Translations under genes and position numbers: made by a program
Assembly (NCBI GenBank): GCA_020851835.1
Contig: JADZBZ010000374.1
Span: 1-7,599, forward strand
Direction: 5' to 3'
From: Acidobacteriota bacterium
GTDB lineage: Bacteria > Acidobacteriota > Vicinamibacteria > Vicinamibacterales > UBA2999
Length of the DNA: 7,599 bases
Notes under the pieces: model-generated
What the model was told of the DNA's origin: nothing
The model's database searches: none
The model's input: the letters and a program-made list of their open reading frames with translations, nothing else
Shown: positions 1-6,550 of the stretch, piece by piece
Layout of the letters: each line of letters opens with the position of its first letter
How positions within the stretch are numbered: the stretch's first letter is position 1

Positions 1-722
1 CCGCCGCCGGTGGGGTAGACGATCCAATCGGGCAGGCGCCAGCCGAGCTGCTCGGCCAGTTCGTACCCCATGGTCTTCTTGCCCTCCACACGGTACGGCT
101 CCTTGAGGGTGGAGACGTCGTACCACCCCAAGGCCTTGCCCTGTTCGGCAGCCATGCGACCGGCGTCGGTGATGAGCCCGTCCACCAGTGTGACCTGCGC
201 GCCGTACAGGCGGCACTCGTCGATGAAGGGCCGCTTGGCGTCCCTGGGGATGAAGACCTGGCAGTCGAGTCCCGCCGCGGCGGAGTAGGCGGCAGCCGCG
301 TTGCCGGCATTGCCAGCGGTAGGTAGCGCGATGGTCGTCGCGCCCAGCGCCTTCGCCCGCGTGATGGCCGCCGACTGGCCCCGTGCCTTGAACGAATTCG
401 TGGGATTGAGCGACTCGTCCTTGATGAGCAGGCGGTCGAGGCCGATGGCGCCGCCCAGCCGCCGGGCGGGCCGTAACGGCGTGAAGCCTTCGCCGAGCGT
501 GACGGGCTCGTCGCCGGGGAGGAGCGGCATCAGCTCGCGGTACCGCCACATGTCGGGATCGCGGCCCGTGAGGGAGTTGCGCGACCATCCGCGCGCGGCG
601 GCCAGGTCGTAGCGCGCCAGCAGCGGCAGCGCGCAGGACGGACACAGGAAGTGACGCTCGCGCGGGTCGAACGGCCCCGCGCCGCAACCAGACGCACACT
701 CGAGATGGGAAAAATAGGTCAC
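1..722 (-). CDS. thrC: Threonine synthase, C-terminal part cut by the window edge
   Basis: PLP-dependent enzyme converting O-phosphohomoserine to threonine and phosphate, the last step of threonine synthesis in the cytoplasm. I translated it by hand from the GTG at 722-720; 240 codons are visible before the left edge. The N-terminus has four cysteines, C9-x3-C13 and C27-x2-C30, resembling the zinc-ribbon-like leader of many class II threonine synthases. It is followed by GEGFTPL (about 77-83). NPTNSFKARG (106-115) carries the PLP lysine, K112. PTAGNAGN (134-141) is a substrate/PLP-binding loop. The visible end, YPTGG, begins the glycine-rich phosphate-binding loop. GTG was chosen because no in-frame start lies upstream before the frr stop and it puts the cysteine leader at the right place; no strong ribosome binding site is visible. 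It follows frr by 25 bp on the same strand, so it is probably co-transcribed. Cysteate synthase is a relative that cannot be fully excluded, but threonine synthase is much likelier. Confidence 0.9.
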   Translation of the reverse strand, partial: MTYFSHLECASGCGAGPFDPRERHFLCPSCALPLLARYDLAAARGWSRNSLTGRDPDMWRYRELMPLLPGDEPVTLGEGFTPLRPARRLGGAIGLDRLLIKDESLNPTNSFKARGQSAAITRAKALGATTIALPTAGNAGNAAAAYSAAAGLDCQVFIPRDAKRPFIDECRLYGAQVTLVDGLITDAGRMAAEQGKALGWYDVSTLKEPYRVEGKKTMGYELAEQLGWRLPDWIVYPTGG

Positions 723-747
723 GAGATAGACCGATCGACAGATTCCG

Positions 748-1317
748 CTACTTCCCCAGCAACTCCCCGTCCTTCTTCTGCTGAAGCTCGTCAATCGCTT
801 TGATGTGATCGTCGGTGGACTTCTGCACCTCGGCCAGCGCGCGCTTCTCGTCGTCTTCCGAGATCTCGTGGTCCTTGAGCATCTTCTTCAGCTTGTCGTT
901 GGCGTCGCGGCGGACGGCGCGCACGTGGTTGCGGCCCTCCTCGGTCATCTTATGGACGTGCCGCGACAACTCCTTGCGGCGCTCGTCGTTGAGCGGCGGA
1001 ATCGGGATGCGCACGACCTTGCCGTCGTTGGCCGGATTGAGTCCCAGGTCCGACGAGCGGATGGCGCGCTCGATGGCACCCATGGTGGACGGATCGAATG
1101 GCTGCGCCACGATCATGGTCGGCTCGGGGATCGACAGGCTGGCGAGCTGGTTCAGCGGCATTTTCGAGCCGTAGGCCTCGACGTGTACCCCGTCGAGCAG
1201 CCCCGTGGTGGCCCGGCCCGTGCGCACCTGGGCCAGTTCCTTCCGTACGAACTCCACCTGGCCGGCCATGTGCTTGCTGACCTCGCCGAACAGCCCCTTC
1301 AGATCGCTGACATCCAT
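748..1317 (-). CDS. frr: Ribosome recycling factor (RRF)
   Basis: RRF works with EF-G to split the post-termination ribosome from mRNA and tRNA. The 189-residue product is close to the usual length of about 185. Family signatures are clear: VRTGRA (about 31-36) in the first long helix, the domain II stretch MPLNQLASLSIPEP, NPANDGKVVRIPIPPLNDERRKEL in the middle (written here only as a landmark starting near residue 94), VRAVRRDAND in the third helix, and SEDDEKRALAEVQKSTDDH near the C-terminus. The ATG at 1317-1315 is preceded by a purine-rich GAGGG about 9 nt upstream, a plausible ribosome binding site. It sits 24 bp after pyrH, the common bacterial order tsf-pyrH-frr. The gene is intact, with nothing unusual in composition. 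Confidence 0.98.
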   Translation of the reverse strand: MDVSDLKGLFGEVSKHMAGQVEFVRKELAQVRTGRATTGLLDGVHVEAYGSKMPLNQLASLSIPEPTMIVAQPFDPSTMGAIERAIRSSDLGLNPANDGKVVRIPIPPLNDERRKELSRHVHKMTEEGRNHVRAVRRDANDKLKKMLKDHEISEDDEKRALAEVQKSTDDHIKAIDELQQKKDGELLGK

Positions 1318-1341
1318 GCCTGTGCCCTCTGTCCTGTGGCG

Positions 1342-2067
1342 TTACGCCGTGACGACCGTACCCACCGCCTCGCCCATGACGACCCGGCGGATATTGCCGG
1401 GCTCGTTCATGTTGAACACCACGATGGGCAGACGGTTGTCCATGCAGAGCGAAATGGCCGTCGCGTCCATGACCTGCAGCCGGTCCTGCAGTACCTGCAG
1501 GTAGGAGATGCGGTCGTAGCGGGCGGCGGTCTTGTCGGTGACCGGGTCGGCGTTGTAGATGCCGTCCACCTTGGTGGCCTTCAGGATGACCTCGGCGCGA
1601 ACCTCCATGGCCCTGAGGGCCGCGGCCGTATCGGTCGTGAAGTAGGGGTTGCCCGTGCCGGCGGCGAACACCACCACGCGGCCCTTCTCGAGATGGCGGA
1701 TGGCGCGGCGCCGGATGAAGGGCTCGGCGACCGCGCGCATCTCGATGGCGGTGAGGACGCGGGTCGCGATGCCGTGCTGCTCGAGGGCGTCCTGCAGGGC
1801 CAGGGCGTTGATGATGGTCGCCAGCATGCCCATGTAGTCGGCGGTCGAACGGTCCATGCCGCGCGCGCTGGCGGTCAGGCCCCGAAAGATGTTGCCGCCG
1901 CCAATGACGATGGCCGTTTCCACCCCGTGGGCGCGGATTTCGGCCACGTCGTGGGCGATCCGGGTGGTGACCGCCGGGTCCACGCCGTAGGCCTGGTCGC
2001 CCATGAGCGCTTCGCCCGACAGCTTCAGCAGGATGCGTTTGTAGGTAGGTGCGGCGGAATCGGACAC
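1342..2067 (-). CDS. pyrH: Uridylate (UMP) kinase
   Basis: Phosphorylates UMP to UDP using ATP. It belongs to the bacterial amino-acid-kinase-fold UMP kinases, usually hexameric and allosterically controlled by GTP and UTP. The product is 241 residues, the same length as the E. coli enzyme. Visible motifs are KRILLKLSGEAL (10-21, ATP/phosphate binding), GGGNIFRG (56-63, with R62), ADYMGMLAT (76-84, with D77, UMP binding) and KATKVDGIYNADP in the second half. I chose the GTG at 2067-2065, giving V-S-D-S-A-A-P-T-Y-K-R. A longer open frame reaches 2157, but that extension lies inside tsf and resembles no UMP kinase N-terminus. No Shine-Dalgarno sequence precedes the GTG. Instead a perfect TATAAT lies 6 nt upstream, so a leaderless transcript is possible. 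The gene is 31 bp downstream of tsf and 24 bp upstream of frr, inside the translation operon. Confidence 0.97.
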   Translation of the reverse strand: MSDSAAPTYKRILLKLSGEALMGDQAYGVDPAVTTRIAHDVAEIRAHGVETAIVIGGGNIFRGLTASARGMDRSTADYMGMLATIINALALQDALEQHGIATRVLTAIEMRAVAEPFIRRRAIRHLEKGRVVVFAAGTGNPYFTTDTAAALRAMEVRAEVILKATKVDGIYNADPVTDKTAARYDRISYLQVLQDRLQVMDATAISLCMDNRLPIVVFNMNEPGNIRRVVMGEAVGTVVTA

Positions 2068-2073
2068 GTCGCA

Positions 2074-2079
2074 ATTATA
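2074..2079 (-). promoter_or_regulatory. Perfect TATAAT (-10 type) just before pyrH
   Basis: On the minus strand TATAAT is followed by six bases (TGCGAC) and then the pyrH GTG. A sigma-70-type start would therefore fall at or next to the first base of the start codon. No -35 match is visible 16-19 bp upstream (the hexamer at 17 bp is ATAGCG), which weakens the call. The A/T-rich patch could instead simply keep the start region unstructured for translation without a Shine-Dalgarno sequence. Confidence 0.35.
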
Positions 2080-2098
2080 GCCGCGCCGGCGCCCGCCG

Positions 2099-2701
2099 CT
2101 ATTCCGCCGTCTCGCCCAGCTTGAAGCGCGCGAACCGCGACACGGTGACGTTCTCACCGGTCTTGGCCGTGGCGGCGGCCACCATCTGCTGGACGGTAAC
2201 GTTGGGGTCGCGGACCGACGGCTGGTCGAGCAGGCACGCCTGGGCGTAGAAGCTCTCGAGCTTGCCCTCGACGATTTTGTCGATCACGTTGGCGGGCTTG
2301 CCCGACGCGGCGAACTGCGCGCGATAGATCTCGCGTTCCTTCTCGAGCACCTCGGCCGGCACGTCCTCGCGGCGGACGTACTTCGGGTCGGCCGCGGCGA
2401 TGTGCATCGCGATTTCCTTGGCCAGGCCCTGGAAATCGTCGGTGCGGGCCACGAAGTCGGTCTCGCAGTTTACCTCGACGAGCACACCCACCTTGCCGCC
2501 CATGTGGATGTAGTGCCCGATGATGCCGTTGTTGGTGGCGCGTCCCGAGCGTTTGGCCGCCGAGGCGAGCCCCTTCTTCCGCAGGAAGTCGATGGCCTTG
2601 TCCGTGTCGCCGCCCGACTCGGCCAGTGCGGCCTTGCAGTCCATCATGCCGGCGCCCGTCTTGTCGCGCAGTTGCTTCACCATTTCCGCCGTGATTGCCA
2701 T
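2099..2701 (-). CDS. tsf: Elongation factor Ts (short form)
   Basis: Guanine nucleotide exchange factor that recycles EF-Tu-GDP to EF-Tu-GTP during elongation. At 200 residues it is the short, single-core form known from Thermus and several other phyla, not the ~280-residue proteobacterial form. The N-terminal UBA-like domain reads VKQLRDKTGAGMMDCKAAL (about 8-26) and continues through DKAIDFLRKKGL. The core signature around residues 80-90 contains VEVNCETDFVAR, whose TDFV contacts EF-Tu. The C-terminus has GENVTVSRFARFKLGE, the usual family ending. The ATG at 2701-2699 lies 5 bp after the rpsB stop and has only a weak CAGG upstream, so translation is probably coupled to rpsB. The order rpsB-tsf is very widely conserved. 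Confidence 0.98.
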   Translation of the reverse strand: MAITAEMVKQLRDKTGAGMMDCKAALAESGGDTDKAIDFLRKKGLASAAKRSGRATNNGIIGHYIHMGGKVGVLVEVNCETDFVARTDDFQGLAKEIAMHIAAADPKYVRREDVPAEVLEKEREIYRAQFAASGKPANVIDKIVEGKLESFYAQACLLDQPSVRDPNVTVQQMVAAATAKTGENVTVSRFARFKLGETAE

Positions 2702-2706
2702 GGGTG

Positions 2707-3525
<819 letters not shown>

Positions 3526-3529
3526 TCTT

Positions 3530-3534
3530 CCTCC
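3530..3534 (-). promoter_or_regulatory. Shine-Dalgarno GGAGG deciding the rpsB start
   Basis: GGAGG (within CTGGAGGAAGA on the minus strand) ends 4 nt before the TTG at 3525 and 19 nt before the ATG at 3510. The spacing favours TTG as the rpsB start codon, in agreement with alignment of the N-terminus to other S2 proteins. Confidence 0.75.
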
Positions 3535-3541
3535 AGAATTC

Positions 3542-3562
3542 CGCCCTGCGTCGTGCGGGGCG
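3542..3562 (-). promoter_or_regulatory. Hairpin in the rpsI-rpsB spacer
   Basis: In the minus-strand RNA, CGCCCCGC pairs with GCAGGGCG across a 5-nt loop (ACGAC). The result is an 8-bp stem with one C-A mismatch. It ends 7 nt before the GGAGG of rpsB. No U-run follows, so it is not a simple Rho-independent terminator. It could slow polymerase, protect an RNA end, or form part of an S2 feedback site. In E. coli, S2 represses its own leader, but this spacer (53 nt) is short and no homology to that leader is claimed. Confidence 0.35.
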
Positions 3563-3578
3563 CTGCCAACCATCGAGA

Positions 3579-3971
3579 CTAACGCTTGCTGAACTGGAAG
3601 CGCTTGCGCGCGCCAGCCATGCCGTACTTCTTGCGCTCCTTCGCGCGTGCGTCGCGCGTGAGCAGCCCGTCCTTCTTGAGGCGCGGCCGCAACTCGGCGT
3701 TGAAGGCGCAGAGCGCCCGCGCGATGCCGAGCCGGATGGCGCCCGCCTGTCCGGTCACGCCGCCGCCGCTCACCGTGGCGAGCACGTCGAACTCGGCCGC
3801 CACCTCGGTGAGCGCGAGGGGCACCTTGACTTGCAGGCGCAGCGATTCGGTGGGGAAGTAGTTGTCGAGGGCGCGGTGGTTGACGGTGATGGTGCCGGAG
3901 CCGGGGCGAAGGAACACGCGCGCCGTCGATTCCTTGCGGCGCCCCGTGGCGTAGTACTGCGTAGCAGCCAA
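3579..3971 (-). CDS. rpsI: 30S ribosomal protein S9, TTG start
   Basis: S9 is a small-subunit head protein whose C-terminal tail reaches the P-site tRNA. The 130-residue product is full length. It contains QYYATGRRKESTARVF (5-20), the glycine-rich GGGVTGQAGAIRLGIARAL in the centre, and KKDGLLTRDARAKERKKYG leading to the ending ARKRFQFSKR. That ending has the invariant SKR terminus that contacts tRNA. The start is TTG at 3971-3969, three bases after the rplM stop. No ATG or GTG lies nearby, and the resulting N-terminus (MAATQYYATGRRK) aligns with E. coli S9 (MAENQYYGTGRRK). A GAGG inside the end of rplM (3986-3983) lies 11 nt upstream and may serve as the ribosome binding site, implying coupling to rplM. 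The rplM-rpsI pair is conserved across bacteria. Confidence 0.98.
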   Translation of the reverse strand: MAATQYYATGRRKESTARVFLRPGSGTITVNHRALDNYFPTESLRLQVKVPLALTEVAAEFDVLATVSGGGVTGQAGAIRLGIARALCAFNAELRPRLKKDGLLTRDARAKERKKYGMAGARKRFQFSKR

Positions 3972-3974
3972 GAT

Positions 3975-4406
3975 TTATGCGACCTCGTACTGAGTGGGTT
4001 GCTGTGCCTGATGCGGATGCGTCTCGCCCGCATATACCTTCACCTTGCGAAACATCGCGTCGCCGAGCTTCGACTTCGGCAGCATGCCCCGCACCGCTTG
4101 TTCCACCATGCGCACGGGCTGGCGCTGGCGCACCACCTTGGCCCGCTCTTCGCGCAGGCCACCGGGATAGCCGCTGTGCCGACGGTAGATCTTCTGGTCT
4201 TCCTTGCGGCCGGTCAGCGTAATCCGGGCCGCGTTGATGATGACGACGTGATCGCCCGTATCGATGAACGGGGTGTAAGTCGCCTTGTGCTTGCCCTGCA
4301 GCAGGCGCGCCGCATGGCTGGCCACCCGCCCGAGCACCAGGCCCTGGGCGTCGATGACGTGCCAGCGACTGGTCACGCTCGTCGGGGTCGCAACATAAGT
4401 ACGCAT
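3975..4406 (-). CDS. rplM: 50S ribosomal protein L13
   Basis: L13 is an early-assembling large-subunit protein. The product is 143 residues, normal for the family. Characteristic segments are RWHVIDAQGLVLGRVASHAA (19-38), GKHKATYTPFIDTGDHVVIINA, the IYRRHSGYPGGLR loop, and AVRGMLPKSKLGDAMFRKVKVY near the C-terminus. The ATG at 4406-4404 is preceded by AGGA about 8 nt upstream. It is the first gene of the minus-strand operon, with a convincing promoter about 50-90 bp upstream and only 3 bp to rpsI. The gene is intact and ordinary. Confidence 0.98.
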   Translation of the reverse strand: MRTYVATPTSVTSRWHVIDAQGLVLGRVASHAARLLQGKHKATYTPFIDTGDHVVIINAARITLTGRKEDQKIYRRHSGYPGGLREERAKVVRQRQPVRMVEQAVRGMLPKSKLGDAMFRKVKVYAGETHPHQAQQPTQYEVA

Positions 4407-4464
4407 GAATCGAGTCCTGAGTCCGGTTCACTGGCCACGCCCGCCTTGGACACGGCAAACCGAG

Positions 4465-4493
4465 ATGATACGACGACCGTCACGGAATTGCAA
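4465..4493 (-). promoter_or_regulatory. Sigma-70-type promoter for the rplM operon
   Basis: On the minus strand a -35 TTGCAA (4488-4493, 4 of 6 matches) and a -10 TATCAT (4465-4470, 5 of 6) are separated by exactly 17 bp. Transcription would start near 4458, giving a 5' leader of about 51 nt before rplM. Both hexamers stand out against the GC-rich surroundings. It is the best promoter seen in the window and would drive rplM-rpsI-rpsB-tsf-pyrH-frr-thrC. Confidence 0.6.
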
Positions 4494-4533
4494 GCGCTGC
4501 CAGGGCCCGGAACCTACAGCGCGCGCGGGAGTT

Positions 4534-4553
4534 GCCGCCCGGCGCCGCCCGGC
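4534..4553. repeat. Tandem 10-bp direct repeat
   Basis: GCCGCCCGGC occurs twice back to back, so equivalent bases are one DNA helical turn apart. It lies about 75-95 bp upstream of the predicted rplM transcription start. It could be a regulator site, but in DNA this GC-rich a short repeat may be chance. Confidence 0.5.
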
Positions 4554-4676
4554 CTCCGCGGTATTGGGATGCACACCGTGGCATACGGCGCGTCGCCGTC
4601 CCTGCTCCGGCTGAGCCTGCCGCCGATAAGCCCGAACGGAAGCAATTGCCAAGGATAGAAATGGTTCACACGCAGT

Positions 4677-4703
4677 TTTCGTCAGGCGCTAACGAAATTG
4701 TTA
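4677..4703. repeat. Small inverted repeats in the presumed pilM promoter area
   Basis: TTTCGT (4677-4682) is inverted as ACGAAA (4692-4697) across 9 bases. An overlapping TAAC (4690-4693) is inverted as GTTA (4700-4703) across 6 bases. The overlap with an A/T-rich patch makes an operator possible; arms this short could also be chance. Confidence 0.3.
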
Positions 4704-4829
4704 ACCCAGCGGCAGGCCCGAACCGCCCGGTGAGCCGATGACCTCGTCCTTTCGGCCAAATTTGTTGTTTCTGACGGGATGGGCCGGGATGGTACCGGCT
4801 TTGCCCTCACGGTGCCCGGGACGAGAAGC

Positions 4830-4833
4830 GGAG
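4830..4833 (+). promoter_or_regulatory. Ribosome binding site deciding the pilM start
   Basis: GGAG lies 8 nt before the GTG at 4842, an ideal spacing. Starts further upstream in the same frame (4779, and the GTG at 4833 that overlaps the site) lack such a signal. Confidence 0.7.
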
Positions 4834-4841
4834 TGATTCCA

Positions 4842-5906
4842 GTGTTCTTTCGCCGAAGCAAAAGCTTGATGGGACTCGACATCGGGTCCAGTGCCGTCAA
4901 AGCCATCGAACTCAAAGCCGCCGGAAAGGGCTTCAAGGTGACGGCCTTCGGGGTCGAGCCCATCCCTCCCGACAGCATCGTCGATGGCGCCATCATCGAC
5001 AGTAGCGCCGTGACCGAGGCCGTCCGCCGGCTGTTCGACAACAAGCAGTTCAAGGCGCGGGAAGTGGCCGCCTCGCTGTCGGGCAACTCCGTGATCGTCA
5101 AGAAGATCACGCTGCCGGCCATGACCGAACAGGAACTGAGCGAGTCGATCTACTGGGAAGCCGAGCAGTACATCCCCTTCGACATCCAGGACGTCCATCT
5201 CGACTACGAGATCCTGAACCCCGCCGAGGGGCCGGGGTCGCAGGGGACGATGGACGTGCTGCTGGTGGCCGCCAAGAAAGACAAGATCGCGGACTACACC
5301 AACGCCATCTCTCAAGCTGGGCGCACCCCGGTCGTGGTGGACGTGGATGCCTTCGCCCTGCAGAACGCCTACGAGGTCAACTACGGCTTCGAGCCCGGCG
5401 TGGTGGTGGCGCTACTCAACGCCGGCGCCAGTGCCACCAACATCAACATCCTCAACGGCGGCCAGTCGGTGTTCACGCGCGACATCTCCCTCGGGGGCAA
5501 CGCCTTCACCGAGGCCGTCCAGCGCGAACTGGGGCTGCCCTACGACCTGGCCGAGCAGCTCAAGAAGGGCTTCGACGTCGAGGGCGCCACGTTCGAAGAG
5601 GCGCGCCCGGTGCTGAAGGCGATGACCGACAACATCCTCCTCGAGATCGAGAAGACCTTCGACTTCTTCAAGGCCACGGCCTCGAACGACCGGATCGACC
5701 GCATCGTGCTGAGCGGCGGCGCCTCGCGCGCCGAGGGCTTCGCCGACGCACTGGCCACGCGCTTCGGCGCCGAGGTCATCAGCTTCGATCCCTTTCGCCA
5801 GGTGGCCATGGATCCCGCCCGCCTCGCGGGCTATACCGCCGAGGATCTGGCGCCCGTTGCCGCCGTGGCGGTGGGGCTCGCGCTGCGCAAGGTGGGCGAC
5901 CGATGA
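4842..5906 (+). CDS. pilM: Type IV pilus assembly ATPase-like protein PilM
   Basis: Cytoplasmic actin/FtsA-like protein that docks on the N-terminal tail of PilN and links the pilus motor side to the membrane complex. From the GTG at 4842 it is 354 residues, matching Pseudomonas PilM in length. VFFRRSKSLMGLDIGSS opens the protein, and GLDIGSSAVK (11-20) is the phosphate-1 loop of the actin fold. The segment EQYIPFDIQDVHLDYEIL follows at about residues 107-124. A second nucleotide-binding loop contains LLNAGASATNINIL. The adenosine-motif region IVLSGGASRAEGF begins near 288, and the protein ends with AVAVGLALRK, the usual PilM C-terminus. The start is fixed by GGAG 8 nt upstream and by family length. 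Its stop overlaps pilN in ATGA, so the two are translationally coupled. It is the first gene of the plus-strand operon, diverging from the ribosomal protein genes. Confidence 0.96.
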   Translation: MFFRRSKSLMGLDIGSSAVKAIELKAAGKGFKVTAFGVEPIPPDSIVDGAIIDSSAVTEAVRRLFDNKQFKAREVAASLSGNSVIVKKITLPAMTEQELSESIYWEAEQYIPFDIQDVHLDYEILNPAEGPGSQGTMDVLLVAAKKDKIADYTNAISQAGRTPVVVDVDAFALQNAYEVNYGFEPGVVVALLNAGASATNINILNGGQSVFTRDISLGGNAFTEAVQRELGLPYDLAEQLKKGFDVEGATFEEARPVLKAMTDNILLEIEKTFDFFKATASNDRIDRIVLSGGASRAEGFADALATRFGAEVISFDPFRQVAMDPARLAGYTAEDLAPVAAVAVGLALRKVGDR

Positions 5907-6550
5907 TTCGCATCAACCTGCTCGCCTCGGAGCGCCGTCAGCCCAAGGCCGGATCCAAGGGCCTGCAGCTGGGCCAGAAGATGACTGTCATCGGGAGCCT
6001 CATCCTGGTGCTGGTCGCCGTGGGCATCGGCTGGCGCTACTGGGCGCTGGGACAGATGGCCGCGACCGCCGAGCGGCAGTTGACCGAGGCACGCCGTGAA
6101 GAGCAGCGGCTCTCGGAAATCCTCAGGCAGGTGCAGGAGTTCGAGGGGCGCCGCGAACAGTTGCAGCAGCGGGCCACGCTCATCGACGAGCTGCGGCGTG
6201 GCCAGAGCGCGCCGGTCCACATCATCGACCAGGTGAGCCGGGCGCTGCCCGAGATGACCTGGCTGACCGAGCTCCGGCAGGACGGCTTCGACGTGACGAT
6301 GCAGGGCCGCTGCCTGTCGCTGACTTCGCTGTCCGACTTCGTGGGCAACCTCGAAGCGTCCCGCTACTTCAAGCGGCCGGTCGAGATTCTCTCGAGCGAG
6401 GTGGTGCCGGGGCAGGGCGGAGCGCCCGACACCATCCAGTTCACCGTCCGCGGATCGTTCCAGATGGCGGGTATCGAGCAGGTGACACCGCCGCCGCCCC
6501 CGACCAGGGGCCGCGCGAAGGCCCCCGCGAAGGGAGGCAAGCGTGGCTAG
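5903..6550 (+). CDS. pilN: Type IV pilus inner-membrane protein PilN
   Basis: Bitopic inner-membrane protein that binds PilM through its cytoplasmic tail and pairs with PilO in the periplasm. The product is 215 residues. The start MIRINLL carries the INLL motif known to bind PilM, although the usual following Pro-Trp-Arg is replaced by Ala-Ser-Glu. One membrane segment spans about 28-48 (VIGSLILVLVAVGIGW). A charged, heptad-like coiled coil covers about 53-98, and a ferredoxin-like periplasmic domain about 105-190, including the conserved TWLTELRQDG region. The C-terminus (about 195-215) is a run of prolines followed by an Arg/Lys/Ala/Gly tail, which is unusual. The ATG overlaps the pilM stop by 4 bp, and its own stop overlaps pilO by 8 bp. 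Confidence 0.94.
   Translation: MIRINLLASERRQPKAGSKGLQLGQKMTVIGSLILVLVAVGIGWRYWALGQMAATAERQLTEARREEQRLSEILRQVQEFEGRREQLQQRATLIDELRRGQSAPVHIIDQVSRALPEMTWLTELRQDGFDVTMQGRCLSLTSLSDFVGNLEASRYFKRPVEILSSEVVPGQGGAPDTIQFTVRGSFQMAGIEQVTPPPPPTRGRAKAPAKGGKRG

Larger units (their letters stand above)
4494..4841. other. Divergent intergenic control region between rplM and pilM
   Basis: About 350 bp with no supported gene; short open frames here look like GC artefacts. A tandem pair of GCCGCCCGGC lies at 4534-4553, upstream of the rplM promoter. The half from about 4650 to 4785 is clearly richer in A/T than its surroundings and probably holds the pilM promoter. The best guess there is TTCACA (4665-4670) with GCTAAC 17 bp downstream, which is weak (3 of 6 at -10). 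Small inverted repeats at 4677-4703 overlap it. No tRNA, terminator with U-run, or conserved RNA was recognised. Confidence 0.6.

Noticed and set aside
950..2074. 374-residue minus-strand open frame overlapping frr and pyrH
   Set aside because: An off-frame reading, dominated by Arg/Gly/His/Pro, of genes whose true frames are certain.
2083..2092. Palindrome GCGCCGGCGC in the tsf-pyrH spacer as a terminator
   Set aside because: It has no room for a hairpin loop without losing pairs and no true U-run follows. The downstream genes fit the same operon.
805..2124. 439-residue plus-strand open frame opposite frr and pyrH
   Set aside because: It lies entirely antisense to two clear essential genes. 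Its His/Asp/Gly/Val/Leu-rich composition is what the complementary strand of GC-rich coding sequence gives. It has no recognisable domain.
2068..2157. Upstream extension of pyrH to an ATG at 2157
   Set aside because: The extension lies within the tsf coding end and is Arg/Ser/Gly-rich. The GTG at 2067 gives the standard UMP kinase N-terminus and a 241-residue protein.
3526..4458. Upstream extension of the S2 reading frame to 4458
   Set aside because: It would overlap all of rpsI and rplM in another frame and has no family support. S2 begins at 3525.
4428..4652. 74-residue minus-strand open frame in the intergenic region
   Set aside because: It overlaps the rplM promoter, is Arg/Ala-rich with no motif, and has no convincing ribosome binding site.
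4779..4841. Earlier ATG start for pilM
   Set aside because: No ribosome binding site, and it would add 21 residues absent from the family. The GTG at 4842 has GGAG at ideal spacing and gives the usual 354 residues.
4682..5315. Minus-strand open frames opposite the pilM start
   Set aside because: Antisense shadows of pilM with no recognisable domains and no start signals.
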